Source: Pseudomonadota bacterium
Lineage (GTDB): Bacteria > Pseudomonadota > Alphaproteobacteria > Acetobacterales > Acetobacteraceae
Assembly: GCA_021826225.1 (NCBI GenBank)
Contig: JAKBAV010000002.1
Coordinates: 1-64,000 of the forward strand
Length of the DNA stretch: 64,000 nucleotides
Reading direction: 5' to 3'
Shown here one piece after another: positions 20,632-30,654 of this stretch. The position numbers and the translations under genes were made by a program. Within the stretch, counting starts at the first letter, position 1. Each line of letters opens with the position of its first letter. The notes under the pieces were generated by a model. It was not told where the DNA came from and did not search any database. It saw only the letters and a program-made list of their open reading frames with translations.

Positions 20632-21666
20632 ATGTCTTACAGGGTTGCGGTTGTCGGTGCCACCGGGGCGGTCGGGCGCGAGATCCTCAAAACCCTGGAC
20701 GAGCGCAATTTCCCGATCCGCGACATCGTCGCCCTCGCCTCACCGCGCTCAGCCGGCCAGCAGGTCTCGTTCGGCGAGGATAAGGTGCTGACCGTGAAAA
20801 ACCTCGAAACCTTCGATTTTACGGGCTGGGATATCGCCCTGTTCTCGCCCGGCGCGGCCGTCTCGGCCATCCACGCGCCGCGCGCCGGGGCGCAAGGCTG
20901 CGTTGTCATCGACAACACATCGCAATTCCGCATGGATCCGCTTGTGCCCCTGGTCGTGCCGGAGGTTAATCCCCAGGATATCGCCAAATTCGCGGCGAAA
21001 AACATTATCGCCAACCCGAATTGCTCGACCATCCAGATGGTCGTGGCGTTGAAGCCCCTGCATGATAAATTCAAGGTCAAGCGCGTGGTGGTGAGCACCT
21101 ACCAATCGGTCTCCGGCGCCGGCAAGGAGGGCATGGACGAGCTCTACAACAACACCAAGGCGCATTACGGCATCGATTCCAAGAGCATCCGCCCGGAAGT
21201 GTTCCAGAAGGATATTTCCTTTAATTGCATCCCGCAGATCGACATCTTCATGGATGACGGCGCCACCAAGGAAGAGTGGAAGATGGCGGTCGAGACCAAG
21301 AAAATCCTCGACCCGAAGATCGAGGTTATCGCCATGTGCGTGCGCGTGCCGGTGTTCATCTCCCATTCCGAATCGGTGTTCGTGGAGTTCGAAAATCCGG
21401 TGAGTGTCACCGAAGCCCGCGCCGCCCTGCGCCACGCGCCGGGTGTGGTGGTGCAGGATGAGCGCACCGAAGGCGGCTACGCCACCCCCACCGAATGCAA
21501 GGGTGAGGACGCCGTGTTCGTCTCGCGCATCCGCAAAGACCCCACCGTGCCCAACGGGCTGGTGTTCTGGTGCGTGTCGGACAATTTGCGCAAGGGGGCG
21601 GCGCTGAATGCGGTTCAAATAGCCGAAGTGCTCGTCGCGCAAGGGTTGTTGCGCAAGGCCGCGTAA
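20632..21666 (+). CDS. asd: Aspartate-semialdehyde dehydrogenase
   Basis: Reduces aspartyl phosphate to aspartate semialdehyde in the lysine, methionine, threonine and diaminopimelate pathway. 344 residues. The NADP-binding start VAVVGATGAVGREILKTL, the catalytic cysteine in IIANPNCSTIQMV, and the later QIDIFMDDGATKEEWKM and RVPVFISHSES segments are all present. The ATG at 20632 has GGGAGC upstream. A GGCCAGGG-type terminator follows closely, so it is a single-gene unit. Confidence 0.96.
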   Translation: MSYRVAVVGATGAVGREILKTLDERNFPIRDIVALASPRSAGQQVSFGEDKVLTVKNLETFDFTGWDIALFSPGAAVSAIHAPRAGAQGCVVIDNTSQFRMDPLVPLVVPEVNPQDIAKFAAKNIIANPNCSTIQMVVALKPLHDKFKVKRVVVSTYQSVSGAGKEGMDELYNNTKAHYGIDSKSIRPEVFQKDISFNCIPQIDIFMDDGATKEEWKMAVETKKILDPKIEVIAMCVRVPVFISHSESVFVEFENPVSVTEARAALRHAPGVVVQDERTEGGYATPTECKGEDAVFVSRIRKDPTVPNGLVFWCVSDNLRKGAALNAVQIAEVLVAQGLLRKAA

Positions 21667-21670
21667 GGAA

Positions 21671-21699
21671 GGCCAGGGCTCTGCCCCTGGCCTTTTCTT
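21671..21699 (+). terminator. Intrinsic terminator of asd (GGCCAGGG family)
   Basis: Stem GGCCAGGG (21671-21678) with CCCTGGCC (21685-21692), followed by TTTTCTT. Same arms and loop style as after clpA and in the outer arms of the repeat after priA. Confidence 0.85.
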
Positions 21700-21756
21700 A
21701 CTCCACCCGGCGCAACAGCCCATGACACGGCTGGCATTTCTGCGTATGTCACGGGC

Positions 21757-23562
21757 ATGACTGGTACACCGCTTGAGCTGATCCGCAATTTTTCGATTAT
21801 CGCGCATATTGACCATGGCAAGTCCACCTTGGCGGATCGTTTGATCCAGCATTGCGGCGGGCTCACCGCGCGTGAGATGACCGAGCAGGTGCTCGATAAC
21901 ATGGATATCGAGAAGGAGCGCGGCATCACCATCAAGGCGCAGACGGTGCGGCTGGAATACCCCGCCCACGACGGCAAAACCTATGTGCTGAACCTCATGG
22001 ACACGCCCGGCCATGTCGACTTCGCCTATGAGGTTTCGCGCTCCCTGGCCGCCTGCGAGGGCTCGCTGCTGGTGGTGGATGCCTCACAAGGTGTGGAAGC
22101 CCAGACCCTGGCCAATGTGTACCAGGCGATCGATGCGCATCACGAGATTGTGCCGGTGCTCAACAAGATCGACCTGCCGGCCGCCGATGTGCCGCGCGTA
22201 AAACAGCAGATCGAGGATGTCATCGGCATCGACGCCTCGGAGGCGGTGGAAATCTCGGCGAAAACCGGCATCAACATCGAGGGCGTGCTGGAAGCCCTGG
22301 TCACCCGCCTGCCGCCGCCCCAGGGTGAGCGCGACGCCCCGCTTTCCGCCCTGCTGGTGGATTCCTGGTACGACCAGTATCTCGGCGTGGTGATCCTGGT
22401 CCGCATTAAAAACGGCGTGCTGAAACGTGGCCAGAAAATCCGCATGATGTCGAACAACGCCGCCCACCCGGTGGAGCAGCTCGGCGTGTTCACGCCCAAA
22501 ATGCGCCCTGTGGACCAGCTCGGCCCGGGCGAGATGGGCTATATCACCGCCGCCATCAAGACCGTCGCCGATTGCAACGTGGGTGACACCATCACCGATG
22601 ACCGCAACCCGGTGGCCGAGGCGCTGCCCGGGTTCAAGCCTTCCGTGCCGGTGGTGTGGTGCGGGCTGTTCCCGGTCGATGCCGATGATTTCGAGAAATT
22701 GCGCGACAGCCTCTCCAAGCTGCGCCTCAACGATGCCAGCTTCCATTATGAGGCCGAGACCTCGGCGGCTCTGGGCTTCGGTTTCCGCTGCGGGTTTCTG
22801 GGGCTGCTGCATCTGGAGATCATCCAGGAGCGGCTTTCGAGAGAATTCGACCTCAATCTGATCGCCACCGCCCCCTCGGTGGTCTATCATGTGTTCAAAA
22901 CCAATGGCGAGATGGAGCCGCTGCACAACCCGGCCGACATGCCGGACGGCTCGATCATCGACCATATCGAGGAGCCCTGGATCAAGGCCACCATCATGGT
23001 GCCGGACGAATATCTCGGCGCCATCCTCACCCTCTGCTCCGAACGCCGCGGCCAGCAGGCGGACCTCACCTATGTCGGCAACCGCGCCATGGCGGTGTAC
23101 CGCCTGCCGCTGAACGAGGTCGTGTTCGATTTCTACGACCGTTTGAAATCGGTGAGCCGCGGCTATGCCAGTTTCGACTATCAGATCGAGGATTACGCCG
23201 AGGCCGACCTCGTGAAAATCTCCATACTGGTGAACCAGGAGCCGGTGGACGCGCTCTCCTTCATCGCCCATCGCAGCCAGGCCGAAAGCCGGGGCCGCTC
23301 GATCTGCGGCAAGCTCAAGGAGCTGATCCCCAAGCAGCTCTTCAAGATCGCCATTCAGGCGGCCATCGGCGGCCGGGTGATCGCGCGCGAGACCATCTCA
23401 GCGCTTTCCAAGGACGTGACGGCGAAATGCTACGGCGGCGATATCAGCCGCAAGCGCAAGCTGCTGGACAAGCAGAAAGAGGGCAAAAAGCGCATGCGCC
23501 AGTTTGGCAAGGTGGAAATCCCGCAAAGCGCTTTCCTCGCCGCCCTGAAAATGGACGCCTGA
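21757..23562 (+). CDS. lepA: Elongation factor 4 (LepA) GTPase
   Basis: Ribosome-associated translational GTPase (601 residues) that acts in initiation and stalled-ribosome rescue. The G motifs are clear: [14 protein letters not shown] (G1), DTPGHVDF (G3) and NKIDLP (G4). The LepA-specific C-terminal domain is recognisable in [20 protein letters not shown], split here as [12 protein letters not shown] and [13 protein letters not shown] at 21757 gives [19 protein letters not shown], as expected. It stands alone between the asd terminator and tRNA-Ser. Confidence 0.97.
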   Translation: MTGTPLELIRNFSIIAHIDHGKSTLADRLIQHCGGLTAREMTEQVLDNMDIEKERGITIKAQTVRLEYPAHDGKTYVLNLMDTPGHVDFAYEVSRSLAACEGSLLVVDASQGVEAQTLANVYQAIDAHHEIVPVLNKIDLPAADVPRVKQQIEDVIGIDASEAVEISAKTGINIEGVLEALVTRLPPPQGERDAPLSALLVDSWYDQYLGVVILVRIKNGVLKRGQKIRMMSNNAAHPVEQLGVFTPKMRPVDQLGPGEMGYITAAIKTVADCNVGDTITDDRNPVAEALPGFKPSVPVVWCGLFPVDADDFEKLRDSLSKLRLNDASFHYEAETSAALGFGFRCGFLGLLHLEIIQERLSREFDLNLIATAPSVVYHVFKTNGEMEPLHNPADMPDGSIIDHIEEPWIKATIMVPDEYLGAILTLCSERRGQQADLTYVGNRAMAVYRLPLNEVVFDFYDRLKSVSRGYASFDYQIEDYAEADLVKISILVNQEPVDALSFIAHRSQAESRGRSICGKLKELIPKQLFKIAIQAAIGGRVIARETISALSKDVTAKCYGGDISRKRKLLDKQKEGKKRMRQFGKVEIPQSAFLAALKMDA

Positions 23563-23620
23563 ATTTATCCCCCTGCCCTTGTTATGGGGCGGCAGTTTGG
23601 CTACAGAGGCCGCCTGCGCT

Positions 23621-23710
23621 GGAGAGATGGCCGAGCGGCTTAAGGCGCACGCTTGGAAAGCGTGTGTGCGTGAAAGCGTACCCAGGGTTCGAATCCCTGT
23701 CTCTCCGCCA
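23621..23710 (+). tRNA. tRNA-Ser (anticodon GGA)
   Basis: 90 bases including an encoded CCA end. The acceptor stem GGAGAGA pairs with TCTCTCC, followed by the G discriminator. The anticodon loop TTGGAAA has GGA at 23655-23657, reading UCC. A long variable arm (GTGTGCGTGAAAGCGTACC region) and the T-loop GGTTCGAATCC confirm serine. No integrase or duplicated 3' end is seen beside it. Confidence 0.96.
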
Positions 23711-23816
23711 GCGCCCCATTCCTCCTTGAAAATCAACTAGGTAGCTGAATTCACCGGCGCGCTGCCCGGCTTCAACCGGCGGCGTCGGGCTCCTCCTCAA
23801 AAACCGGGGGGTTGAT

Positions 23817-25292
23817 TCATGTGCCGCAGAACGTCCGGTAGATACCACCGCCGGGCGGTGGCGGCGCGGCATAGGCGGCATGGGCGGGCTGGTCGCCATA
23901 CGGCGTGGCGAGGATGGCCAGCAGCTTCTCAAATTCCGAGAAATCCCCCGCCAGCGCCGCTGCGATGACAGCTTCGACACGGTGGTTGCGGGGGATGAAG
24001 GCGGGATTCACGCGCTGCATGGCGGCGCGGCGAGCAACATCGTCCCCCGGTTCACGCGCCAGCCTGGCGCGCCAGCCGGGCGCCCATTCATCATAGCCGG
24101 CAGGTACGGTGAACAGCTCCCGCATTGCGGCATCGGCAGCAGGGCTTACGGCGGCATCGCACAGGCGGCGGAAGCTCAGCGTGAAATCCGCCCGGGCGGC
24201 GGCCATGCGGCGCAGAAAATCCTCCGCCAGCGCGGTATCGCCTTCCTGCGCCGTGAACAGGCCGAGCTTGCGCCGCAGCCCGCCATGATAGGCGGCGTTG
24301 AACAGCCCGGCAAAACTGTCGAGCGCCGCATTCGCCTCGGCCAACGCCGCATCCTCCGTTTCGGCCAAAAGCGGCAGCAGGCATTCGGCCAGGCGGCACA
24401 GATTCCAGCGCGCGATGCCCGGCTGCCGCCCATAGGCGTAGCGGCCCGCGGCGTCGATCGAGCTGAACACGGTGGCGGGGTCATAGGCATCCATGAAGGC
24501 ACAGGGGCCATAATCGATGGTCTCGCCCGAGATCGACATGTTATCGGTGTTCATCACGCCATGGATGAAGCCGACCAGCAGCCATTGCGCCACCAGCTCC
24601 GCCTGCCGCGCGACCACCCCTTCAAGAAAAGCACGGTACGGCGAAGCCGCGGCGGCGGCATCGGGGTAGTGCCGGGCGATGGCGTAATCCGCCAGCCGCC
24701 GCAGCCCCGCCGTATCGCCCCGCGCGGCAAAAAACTGGAAAGTGCCGATGCGGATATGGCTTTGCGCCACCCGGGTGAGCACGGCGCCGGGCGGCATCCC
24801 CTCCCGCGCCACAACCTCGCCCGTGGCGGCGGCGGCGAGAGCGCGGGTGGTGGGAATGCCGAGCGCGGCCATCGCCTCGCTGACCAGATACTCGCGCAGC
24901 ACCGGGCCGAGAGCCGCCCTTCCATCACCCCGGCGTGAGAACGGCGTGGGGCCCGAACCCTTCAACTGGATGTCGCGGCGGATGCCGTCACGCCCGACCA
25001 CCTCGCCCAGCAATATCGCCCTTCCATCGCCGAGCTGCGGCACGAAATTGCCGAACTGGTGCCCGGCATAGGCCAGGGCAATGGGCGTGGCGCCCTCTGG
25101 AATGGTCTGGCCCGTGAATATTTCAGCACCTTCCGGCCCGGCCAGCCTCTCGGCATCCAGCCCCAGCTGGCGCGCCAGCTTGGTGTTGAAGCTGATGAGC
25201 CGCGGCGCCGGCACCGGCGTGGGCAAGGTGTGGGTGAAGAAGCCCTCGGGCAGGCGGGCATAGCTGTTATCGAAGGGGATCGGCCCGGTCAT
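23817..25292 (-). CDS. selO: Protein adenylyltransferase SelO (YdiU family)
   Basis: Pseudokinase-fold enzyme that transfers AMP from ATP to Ser, Thr or Tyr of target proteins, linked to redox stress. 491 residues. Visible hallmarks: YAGHQFGNFVPQLGDGRA, QLKGSGPTPFSRRGDGRA with the nucleotide-binding loop, and HGVMNTDNMSISGETIDYGP with the metal-binding Asn and Asp. It ends FCGT: the antepenultimate residue is Cys, the place taken by selenocysteine in the human protein. The ATG overlaps the stop of the upstream TetR gene (ATGA), so the two are translated together. Confidence 0.95.
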   Translation of the reverse strand: MTGPIPFDNSYARLPEGFFTHTLPTPVPAPRLISFNTKLARQLGLDAERLAGPEGAEIFTGQTIPEGATPIALAYAGHQFGNFVPQLGDGRAILLGEVVGRDGIRRDIQLKGSGPTPFSRRGDGRAALGPVLREYLVSEAMAALGIPTTRALAAAATGEVVAREGMPPGAVLTRVAQSHIRIGTFQFFAARGDTAGLRRLADYAIARHYPDAAAAASPYRAFLEGVVARQAELVAQWLLVGFIHGVMNTDNMSISGETIDYGPCAFMDAYDPATVFSSIDAAGRYAYGRQPGIARWNLCRLAECLLPLLAETEDAALAEANAALDSFAGLFNAAYHGGLRRKLGLFTAQEGDTALAEDFLRRMAAARADFTLSFRRLCDAAVSPAADAAMRELFTVPAGYDEWAPGWRARLAREPGDDVARRAAMQRVNPAFIPRNHRVEAVIAAALAGDFSEFEKLLAILATPYGDQPAHAAYAAPPPPGGGIYRTFCGT

Positions 25293-25912
25293 GGCGCCGG
25301 CCTGGCTGGAGCCGCGCCCGGCCAGCTCTGCAGCGCGACATCGACCAGCGCGAACAGCTCCGCGGCTGTGGCGCCGTCATGCGCCTGGATGGCGATGCCC
25401 TGGGCCAGCGCCATCACGAACCGGCCGATGGCCTTGGTATCGGTATCCGGCGGCAGCTCGCCCGCGCGCACGGCATCGCGCACATGCCCGGCAATCTGCT
25501 CACAGCGCGCGGTCCGCAACCCGGCGATACTATCCGCCAGCCCCTCATGCTCGGCGCGGCAGGTCAGCATGCCGGCCGTGACCATGCAGCCGGCGGGGAA
25601 ATCCGGGTCGGTCGCGGCGCGCACGGTATCATGGAGCAGCTTGCGTATCTGGTCACGGACCGGGCCGGTACAGGCCAGATGCGGCAGGTCCGGGCGTTGC
25701 AGATAGAGCGCCAGCGCCTCGCGAAACAGCGCCTCCTTGCTCCCGAAAGCGGCATACAGGCTGGGTGGCGCTATGTTCATGGCGGCGGTGAGGTCGGCGA
25801 TCGACACGCCCTCATAGCCATGCTTGCTGAACAGCTTCATGGCGATGCGCAGCGCCTCATCGCGATCAAACGCGCGCGGCCGCCCGGCTGTCAGGTTTGG
25901 TTTGTGCTTCAT
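25289..25912 (-). CDS. TetR family regulator
   Basis: 207 residues. The N-terminal helix-turn-helix domain runs from about 10 to 60: RPRAFDRDEALRIAMKLFSK, then YEGVSIADLTAAMNIAPPSLYAAFGSKE. The C-terminal part has three scattered cysteines (GCMVTAGMLTCRAEHE and RCEQ) and resembles the DUF1956-like ligand domain of regulators near oxidoreductase genes. It overlaps selO by four bases and precedes it in transcription, so it may control selO together with itself. The ligand is unknown. Confidence 0.9.
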   Translation of the reverse strand: MKHKPNLTAGRPRAFDRDEALRIAMKLFSKHGYEGVSIADLTAAMNIAPPSLYAAFGSKEALFREALALYLQRPDLPHLACTGPVRDQIRKLLHDTVRAATDPDFPAGCMVTAGMLTCRAEHEGLADSIAGLRTARCEQIAGHVRDAVRAGELPPDTDTKAIGRFVMALAQGIAIQAHDGATAAELFALVDVALQSWPGAAPARPAP

Positions 25913-26038
25913 GGTCCCTAGATTGGTCGCGTCCTCATGCCGTCAATCTCTCCCCTGCCCCGCCTCTGCCCCACCTCTGGCCCGCGCCAGGCTCATGCCG
26001 GCGCGGCATTATTATTCGCCGCTTGTCATGCCCGCTTG

Positions 26039-29000
26039 TCATACACGCGCGCGGAACAGCTTGCGCACGACTATATAAAACACCGGCGTAAACAGCAAAC
26101 CGAACAGGGTAACGCCGAACATGCCGGCGAACACCGCCGTGCCGAGCGATTGCCGCATCTCGGCACCCGCCCCCGTGGCGGTCACCAGCGGCAGCACGCC
26201 GAACAGGAAGGCGAGCGAGGTCATGAGGATCGGGCGCAGCCGGGTCGAAGCGGCCTGGATGGCGGCCGCGCGCGGCGTCGCCCCCGCCTCCTCGCCCTGG
26301 CGCGCGAACTCCACGATCAGGATCGCGTTCTTGGCGGCCAGGCCGATCAGCACGATGAAGCCGATCTGCGTCAGGATATCCACATCAAGCCCGCGTATAT
26401 CCAGCCCGGTCACGGCCGCGAGCAGGCACATCGGCATGATCAGCACGATGGAAAAAGGCAGGCGCCAGCTCTCGTAATTCGCCGCCAGAACAAGAAACAC
26501 GAACAGCACCGAGGCGGCGAAAATCCACATCGCGGTATTGCCCGCGAGCTTCTCCTGGAAGGCAAGCTCCGTCCATTCATAGCCAAAACCCGGCGGCAGC
26601 ACCTGCGCCGCCAGTTTTTCCATGGCGGCAAGCGCGTAGGATGACGAAACCCCGGGCAGCGTGCTGCCTTCCAGCTCCGCCGTCGGGAACAGGTTGTACA
26701 ACGGCACGCGATACGGCGCCGTAACAGTGCTGAATGTCGCCACCGAGCCGATCGGCACCATCTGCCCCTGATCGTTGCGTGTCTCCAGCCGCGAAATATC
26801 CTGGATATTATCGCGGAACTGGCCATCGGCCTGCGCCGTCACCTGATAGGTGCGGCCGAGATAATTGAAGTCGTTGATATAGGCGGAGCCTAGATAAACC
26901 TGCATCGTATCGAAAATCTGCGCCGGCGGCACACCGAGCATCTCGGCCTTCGCGCGGTCGATATCGACATAGACATCAGGCGAGTTCGCGTTGAAGGCGG
27001 TGAACACGCCGGTCAACCCCGGCACCTTGTTGGCCGCCGCCATCAGCGCGTGCACGGCATTGCTGAGCGCGACATAGCCCTGATTCTGCCGGTCCTCGAT
27101 TTCCATTTTGAATCCACCGGCATCGCCGATGCCAGGCACCGGCGCCGGCGGCACGGTCACGACGAAGGCATCCTGAACCCCGGCCAGCCGCTTGCGCAAC
27201 TGCGCCAGCACCTCATCGGCTGTCTCGCCCTTGGCATCGCGCACCGCGAAAGGCTCCAGCCCGGTGAAGATGGCGCCGGAATTGGAAGCGTTGGTGAAGG
27301 TGAAAGGATCGAGCCCGCCGAATGACACGGTATGCGCCACACCGGGGGTTTTGAGCATGATGGCCGAGACCTCGCGCACCACCGCATCGGTCCGCTCCAG
27401 CGACGAACCCGGCGGCAGGATAACGGCGGTTTTCAAATATCCCTGGTCCTGGTTGGGAATAAAGCCCGTTGGCGTGGCGTGGAACTGGAACACGGTCAAC
27501 GCTACCAGCCCGGCATAGACGGCCAGCACGATGCCGGTGGTGCGCGCAAGGCGCGCCGTGACGACACCGTAACGGTACGAAAGCCACCCGAAGGCGATAT
27601 TGAAGCCCGCGAAAAAGCCGAATACCGGGCGGAGCAGGCCATGATGCCTTTTGCCATGCTCCTCCGCCGCATGCGCCTTGAACAATATGGCGCATAAAGC
27701 CGGGCTCAGCGTGAGCGAGACGAAGCAGGAGAGAATGGTCGAGGCGGAAATCGTCGCGGCGAACTGGCGGAAGAACTGCCCCGGCAGGCCGGAGATGAAG
27801 GCGGACGGCACGAATACCGCGCAGAGTGTGAGCGCGATGGCGATCAGCGCGCCGCCGACCTCATCCATGGTTTTATGCGCGGCGGCTTTCGGGCTCATCC
27901 CGAGGCTGAGGTTACGCTCGATATTCTCGACCACGACGATGGCATCATCCACCACGATGCCGACCGCCAGCACCAGCCCGAACAGCGAGAGCGAGTTGAG
28001 CGAAAACCCGAGCAGCGCCATGACCCCGAACGTGCCGATAAGCGAGACCGGAATGGCGATGATGGGGATGATGGATGCGCGCCAAGTCTGCAGGAACACG
28101 ATGACGACGAGCACCACGAGGCCGATGGCGATGAGAATGGTCTTGAAGACATCATGCACAGATTCGGCAACGAAGCGCGAGGTGTCGTACACGATCTCGT
28201 ATTTCAGATCGGGCGGAAAGCTTTGCGCGAGCTGCGCCATGGCGGCGCGCACGTTCTGCGCCGTGGCCAGCGCGTTGGAGCCCGGCTGCTGGAAGATCAG
28301 GATCGGCACGGCATCCCGGTTGTCGAGATAGCCGGTGGCGCCGTAATCCTGGCTGCCCAGCGCCACCCTGCCGACATCGCGCACCCGCGTGACCCGGCCG
28401 TTGCCATCGCTCTTGATGATGACATTGGCGAATTGCGCCGGGGTGGTGAGCCGGCCCATGGTCTGCACGTTGAGCTGGAAGGCGTCATGCCCCGGATCCG
28501 GCGGCGCGCCGAGCACGCCGGCGGAAACCTGGGTGTTCTGCGCGCGCAGGGCGTTCACCACATCATCCGCGGTCAGCCCGCGCGCGGCGACCTTGTTGGG
28601 GTCGAGCCATATGCGCATGGCATAATCGCGCGCGCCGAACACCTGCACATCGCCCACGCCCGGCTGGCGCAACAGCGTATCGCGCACGCTCAACGTCGCG
28701 TAATTGGAAAGATACAGCAGATCACGCGAGTTTTTCGGCGAGATCAGATGGATCACCATCAGCAGGTCGGGCGACTGCTTCTGCACCGTCACCCCCAGGC
28801 GCTGCACCGCATCGGGCAGCCGGGCCAGCGCGGCGGATACACGGTTCTGCGTCAGCACCTGATCGGTATTCACATCCGAACCCTGGCGGAAGGTGACCGT
28901 GATGGTGAGCTTGCCGTCGCCCGTGGATTGCGCGCTCATATACAGCATGTTTTCCACGCCGTTGATCTGCTGCTCCAAAGGTGTGGCCACCGTCTGGCTC

Positions 29001-29176
29001 ACGACATCAGCCGAGGCGCCGGGATAGGAGGTCGTCACCGCGATGGTCGGCGGCACGATCTCCGGATATTGCGCGACGGAGAGCGTGAAATACGCGACCG
29101 CTCCGGCAATGGTGATGAACAGGCTGACAACGGCCGCGAAAATCGGCCGCTCGATGAAAAAATGGGAGAGCTTCAT
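26039..29176 (-). CDS. RND efflux pump, AcrB/MexB-type inner-membrane transporter
   Basis: 1045 residues, normal for the hydrophobe/amphiphile efflux-1 family. It begins MKLSHFFIERPIFAAVVSLF. Twelve membrane helices in two halves flank large periplasmic loops. The helix 4 region VLAVGIVVDDAIVVVENIER has the paired aspartates of the proton relay. ALCAILFKA and the C-terminal GLAAKNAILIVEFARQGEE are also conserved. The pump extrudes drugs, solvents or metabolites using the proton gradient. The membrane fusion gene lies directly upstream (10 bases); no outer-membrane channel gene follows, so a TolC-like partner must be elsewhere. Confidence 0.95.
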   Translation of the reverse strand: MKLSHFFIERPIFAAVVSLFITIAGAVAYFTLSVAQYPEIVPPTIAVTTSYPGASADVVSQTVATPLEQQINGVENMLYMSAQSTGDGKLTITVTFRQGSDVNTDQVLTQNRVSAALARLPDAVQRLGVTVQKQSPDLLMVIHLISPKNSRDLLYLSNYATLSVRDTLLRQPGVGDVQVFGARDYAMRIWLDPNKVAARGLTADDVVNALRAQNTQVSAGVLGAPPDPGHDAFQLNVQTMGRLTTPAQFANVIIKSDGNGRVTRVRDVGRVALGSQDYGATGYLDNRDAVPILIFQQPGSNALATAQNVRAAMAQLAQSFPPDLKYEIVYDTSRFVAESVHDVFKTILIAIGLVVLVVIVFLQTWRASIIPIIAIPVSLIGTFGVMALLGFSLNSLSLFGLVLAVGIVVDDAIVVVENIERNLSLGMSPKAAAHKTMDEVGGALIAIALTLCAVFVPSAFISGLPGQFFRQFAATISASTILSCFVSLTLSPALCAILFKAHAAEEHGKRHHGLLRPVFGFFAGFNIAFGWLSYRYGVVTARLARTTGIVLAVYAGLVALTVFQFHATPTGFIPNQDQGYLKTAVILPPGSSLERTDAVVREVSAIMLKTPGVAHTVSFGGLDPFTFTNASNSGAIFTGLEPFAVRDAKGETADEVLAQLRKRLAGVQDAFVVTVPPAPVPGIGDAGGFKMEIEDRQNQGYVALSNAVHALMAAANKVPGLTGVFTAFNANSPDVYVDIDRAKAEMLGVPPAQIFDTMQVYLGSAYINDFNYLGRTYQVTAQADGQFRDNIQDISRLETRNDQGQMVPIGSVATFSTVTAPYRVPLYNLFPTAELEGSTLPGVSSSYALAAMEKLAAQVLPPGFGYEWTELAFQEKLAGNTAMWIFAASVLFVFLVLAANYESWRLPFSIVLIMPMCLLAAVTGLDIRGLDVDILTQIGFIVLIGLAAKNAILIVEFARQGEEAGATPRAAAIQAASTRLRPILMTSLAFLFGVLPLVTATGAGAEMRQSLGTAVFAGMFGVTLFGLLFTPVFYIVVRKLFRARV

Positions 29177-29186
29177 GGGCGGAGCC

Positions 29187-30398
29187 TTAATCGGCGCTGG
29201 AGTTCGCGGTAATTATGCCGGTTTCAGGCGTCACCTTGGCGCCGGGCCAGGCGCGCATCAGCCCGTTGATGACGATTTTGTCGCCCGGGCCGATGCCGCT
29301 ATCGATCTCGCGCAACCCGTTCACCAGTGCGCCCGTGGTCACGATTTTCGGCACCACAGTGCCATCCGGCGCCACCGTCATCAGCTCCTGGTTGGACTGA
29401 TCGGCCTGCAGCGCGCTATCGGGCACCAGCAGCACCTGGCGCGGTGCCGCGATGGGCAGGCGGAGCTGCGCGAACGCCCCCGGGGTGATGAACAGATCCG
29501 GATTGGCGAAGGTGGCGCGCGCATGGATCGTGCCACTGCCTGGGTCGATCTCGTTATCGATGAAATTCAGCGTGCCCTGGCGCGGAAACCCGCTCTCATC
29601 GCTCAAGCCCGCCTGCACGGTATCGTTCACGGGGGCGCCCGGCGTCGCGCCGTGTACGTAATGTTCATAGGCCAGGTAATCATCCTCGCTCATCTGGAAA
29701 TCGAGATAGATGGGATCGAGCGAGACCAGCGTGGTGAGCAGCGTGGAGCTGGCGGCATTCGGCCCGCCCATCACCAGCCCGCCTATGGACATGAGATGCG
29801 TGCTGATGCGCCCGGTAAAGGGCGCGGTTACATGGCAGAATTGCAGGTTGAGCTCGGCCGCCGCCACCTGCGCCTGCGCCTGGTCCAGCGCCGCCTGCGC
29901 CGCGGCAAGCTGCTGCACGCCCTGGTCGAACTGCTCCACCGTGCCGGCGCCATTATTCTTCAGCACACTGAAGCGGTGCGTCTGCTTCGCTGCATAGGCA
30001 AGCTGCGCCTGGGCCGACAGCATGGCCGCCTTGGCCTCTTCGAGCTGAATCTGATACGGACGCGGATCGATAACGAAGAGCAGATCACCCTTGTGCACGA
30101 TCTGGCCGTCGGTGAAATCGATCGCCGTGAGATAGCCGCTCACCTGGGCGCGGATCTGCACGCTGTCCACCGGCGAAAACTGCCCGGTGAAGCGCGCCCA
30201 GTCGGCCGTGCGGGTGGTCAGCGCCGTGCTCACGGTAACGGCGGGCGGCAGCGGTGGCGGCAGGCTCGCCTGCGCCCCGGGCCAGAAGCGGGTGGAAACA
30301 GCGGCCAGCAGCCCGGCCGCGGCGAGGCCGCCGAGCACGAGCCAGATGCCGCGCCGGTGGGAGCGGGAAACAGAAAAGCGCGACGTGATATCGGACAT
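29187..30398 (-). CDS. RND efflux pump periplasmic adaptor (AcrA/MexA type)
   Basis: 403 residues. One N-terminal membrane segment (GIWLVLGGLAAAGLLAAVST) is followed by the lipoyl/barrel-sandwich half SVQIRAQVSGYLTAIDFTDG, a helical hairpin rich in Ala and Gln (about 110-170), and the second half CHVTAPFTGRISTHLMSIGG. The order is that of membrane fusion proteins that join the RND transporter to an outer-membrane channel. First gene of the two-gene pump operon, divergent from a TetR gene; the intervening 349 bases carry palindromic operator candidates. Confidence 0.94.
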   Translation of the reverse strand: MSDITSRFSVSRSHRRGIWLVLGGLAAAGLLAAVSTRFWPGAQASLPPPLPPAVTVSTALTTRTADWARFTGQFSPVDSVQIRAQVSGYLTAIDFTDGQIVHKGDLLFVIDPRPYQIQLEEAKAAMLSAQAQLAYAAKQTHRFSVLKNNGAGTVEQFDQGVQQLAAAQAALDQAQAQVAAAELNLQFCHVTAPFTGRISTHLMSIGGLVMGGPNAASSTLLTTLVSLDPIYLDFQMSEDDYLAYEHYVHGATPGAPVNDTVQAGLSDESGFPRQGTLNFIDNEIDPGSGTIHARATFANPDLFITPGAFAQLRLPIAAPRQVLLVPDSALQADQSNQELMTVAPDGTVVPKIVTTGALVNGLREIDSGIGPGDKIVINGLMRAWPGAKVTPETGIITANSSAD

Positions 30399-30493
30399 AT
30401 GGTCAACCCAGACAGGCGGTTACGACAAAACCAGAACGGCAGCTCGGCACACGCCGCCGCTTCCGCGCATGCAACGCCGGCGGCACAGCGCAA

Positions 30494-30515
30494 TTATGTA
30501 TCGGACACTACATAA
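30494..30515. promoter_or_regulatory. AcrR-like operator candidate upstream of the RND operon
   Basis: TTATGTA (30494-30500) and TACATAA (30509-30515) are perfect inverted arms around eight bases, about 95 bases upstream of the adaptor gene. The TACAT arms recall the E. coli AcrR operator upstream of acrAB. Binding by the divergent TetR protein is inference. The gap 30399-30747 holds no gene. Confidence 0.5.
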
Positions 30516-30654
30516 ATAACGCGATCATCCCGCCCTGCAAGGGGGTGGCGGGGCAGAGCACCGATATTTTTGCTGGGCTGCACAAAAACCGGCATTATCC
30601 CGGTATTGAATCCGCCGCGCGTCCGCGCCCGGAAGTTTGCCGCCACGCGAGAAT

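Noticed and set aside
23621-23816. Possible integration site at the 3' end of tRNA-Ser
   Set aside because: No integrase near it, no second copy of the tRNA end found in the window, and selO follows normally.
23817-23830. Selenocysteine codon near the end of SelO
   Set aside because: The codon at the equivalent place is a cysteine codon, not TGA, and the stop comes two residues later.
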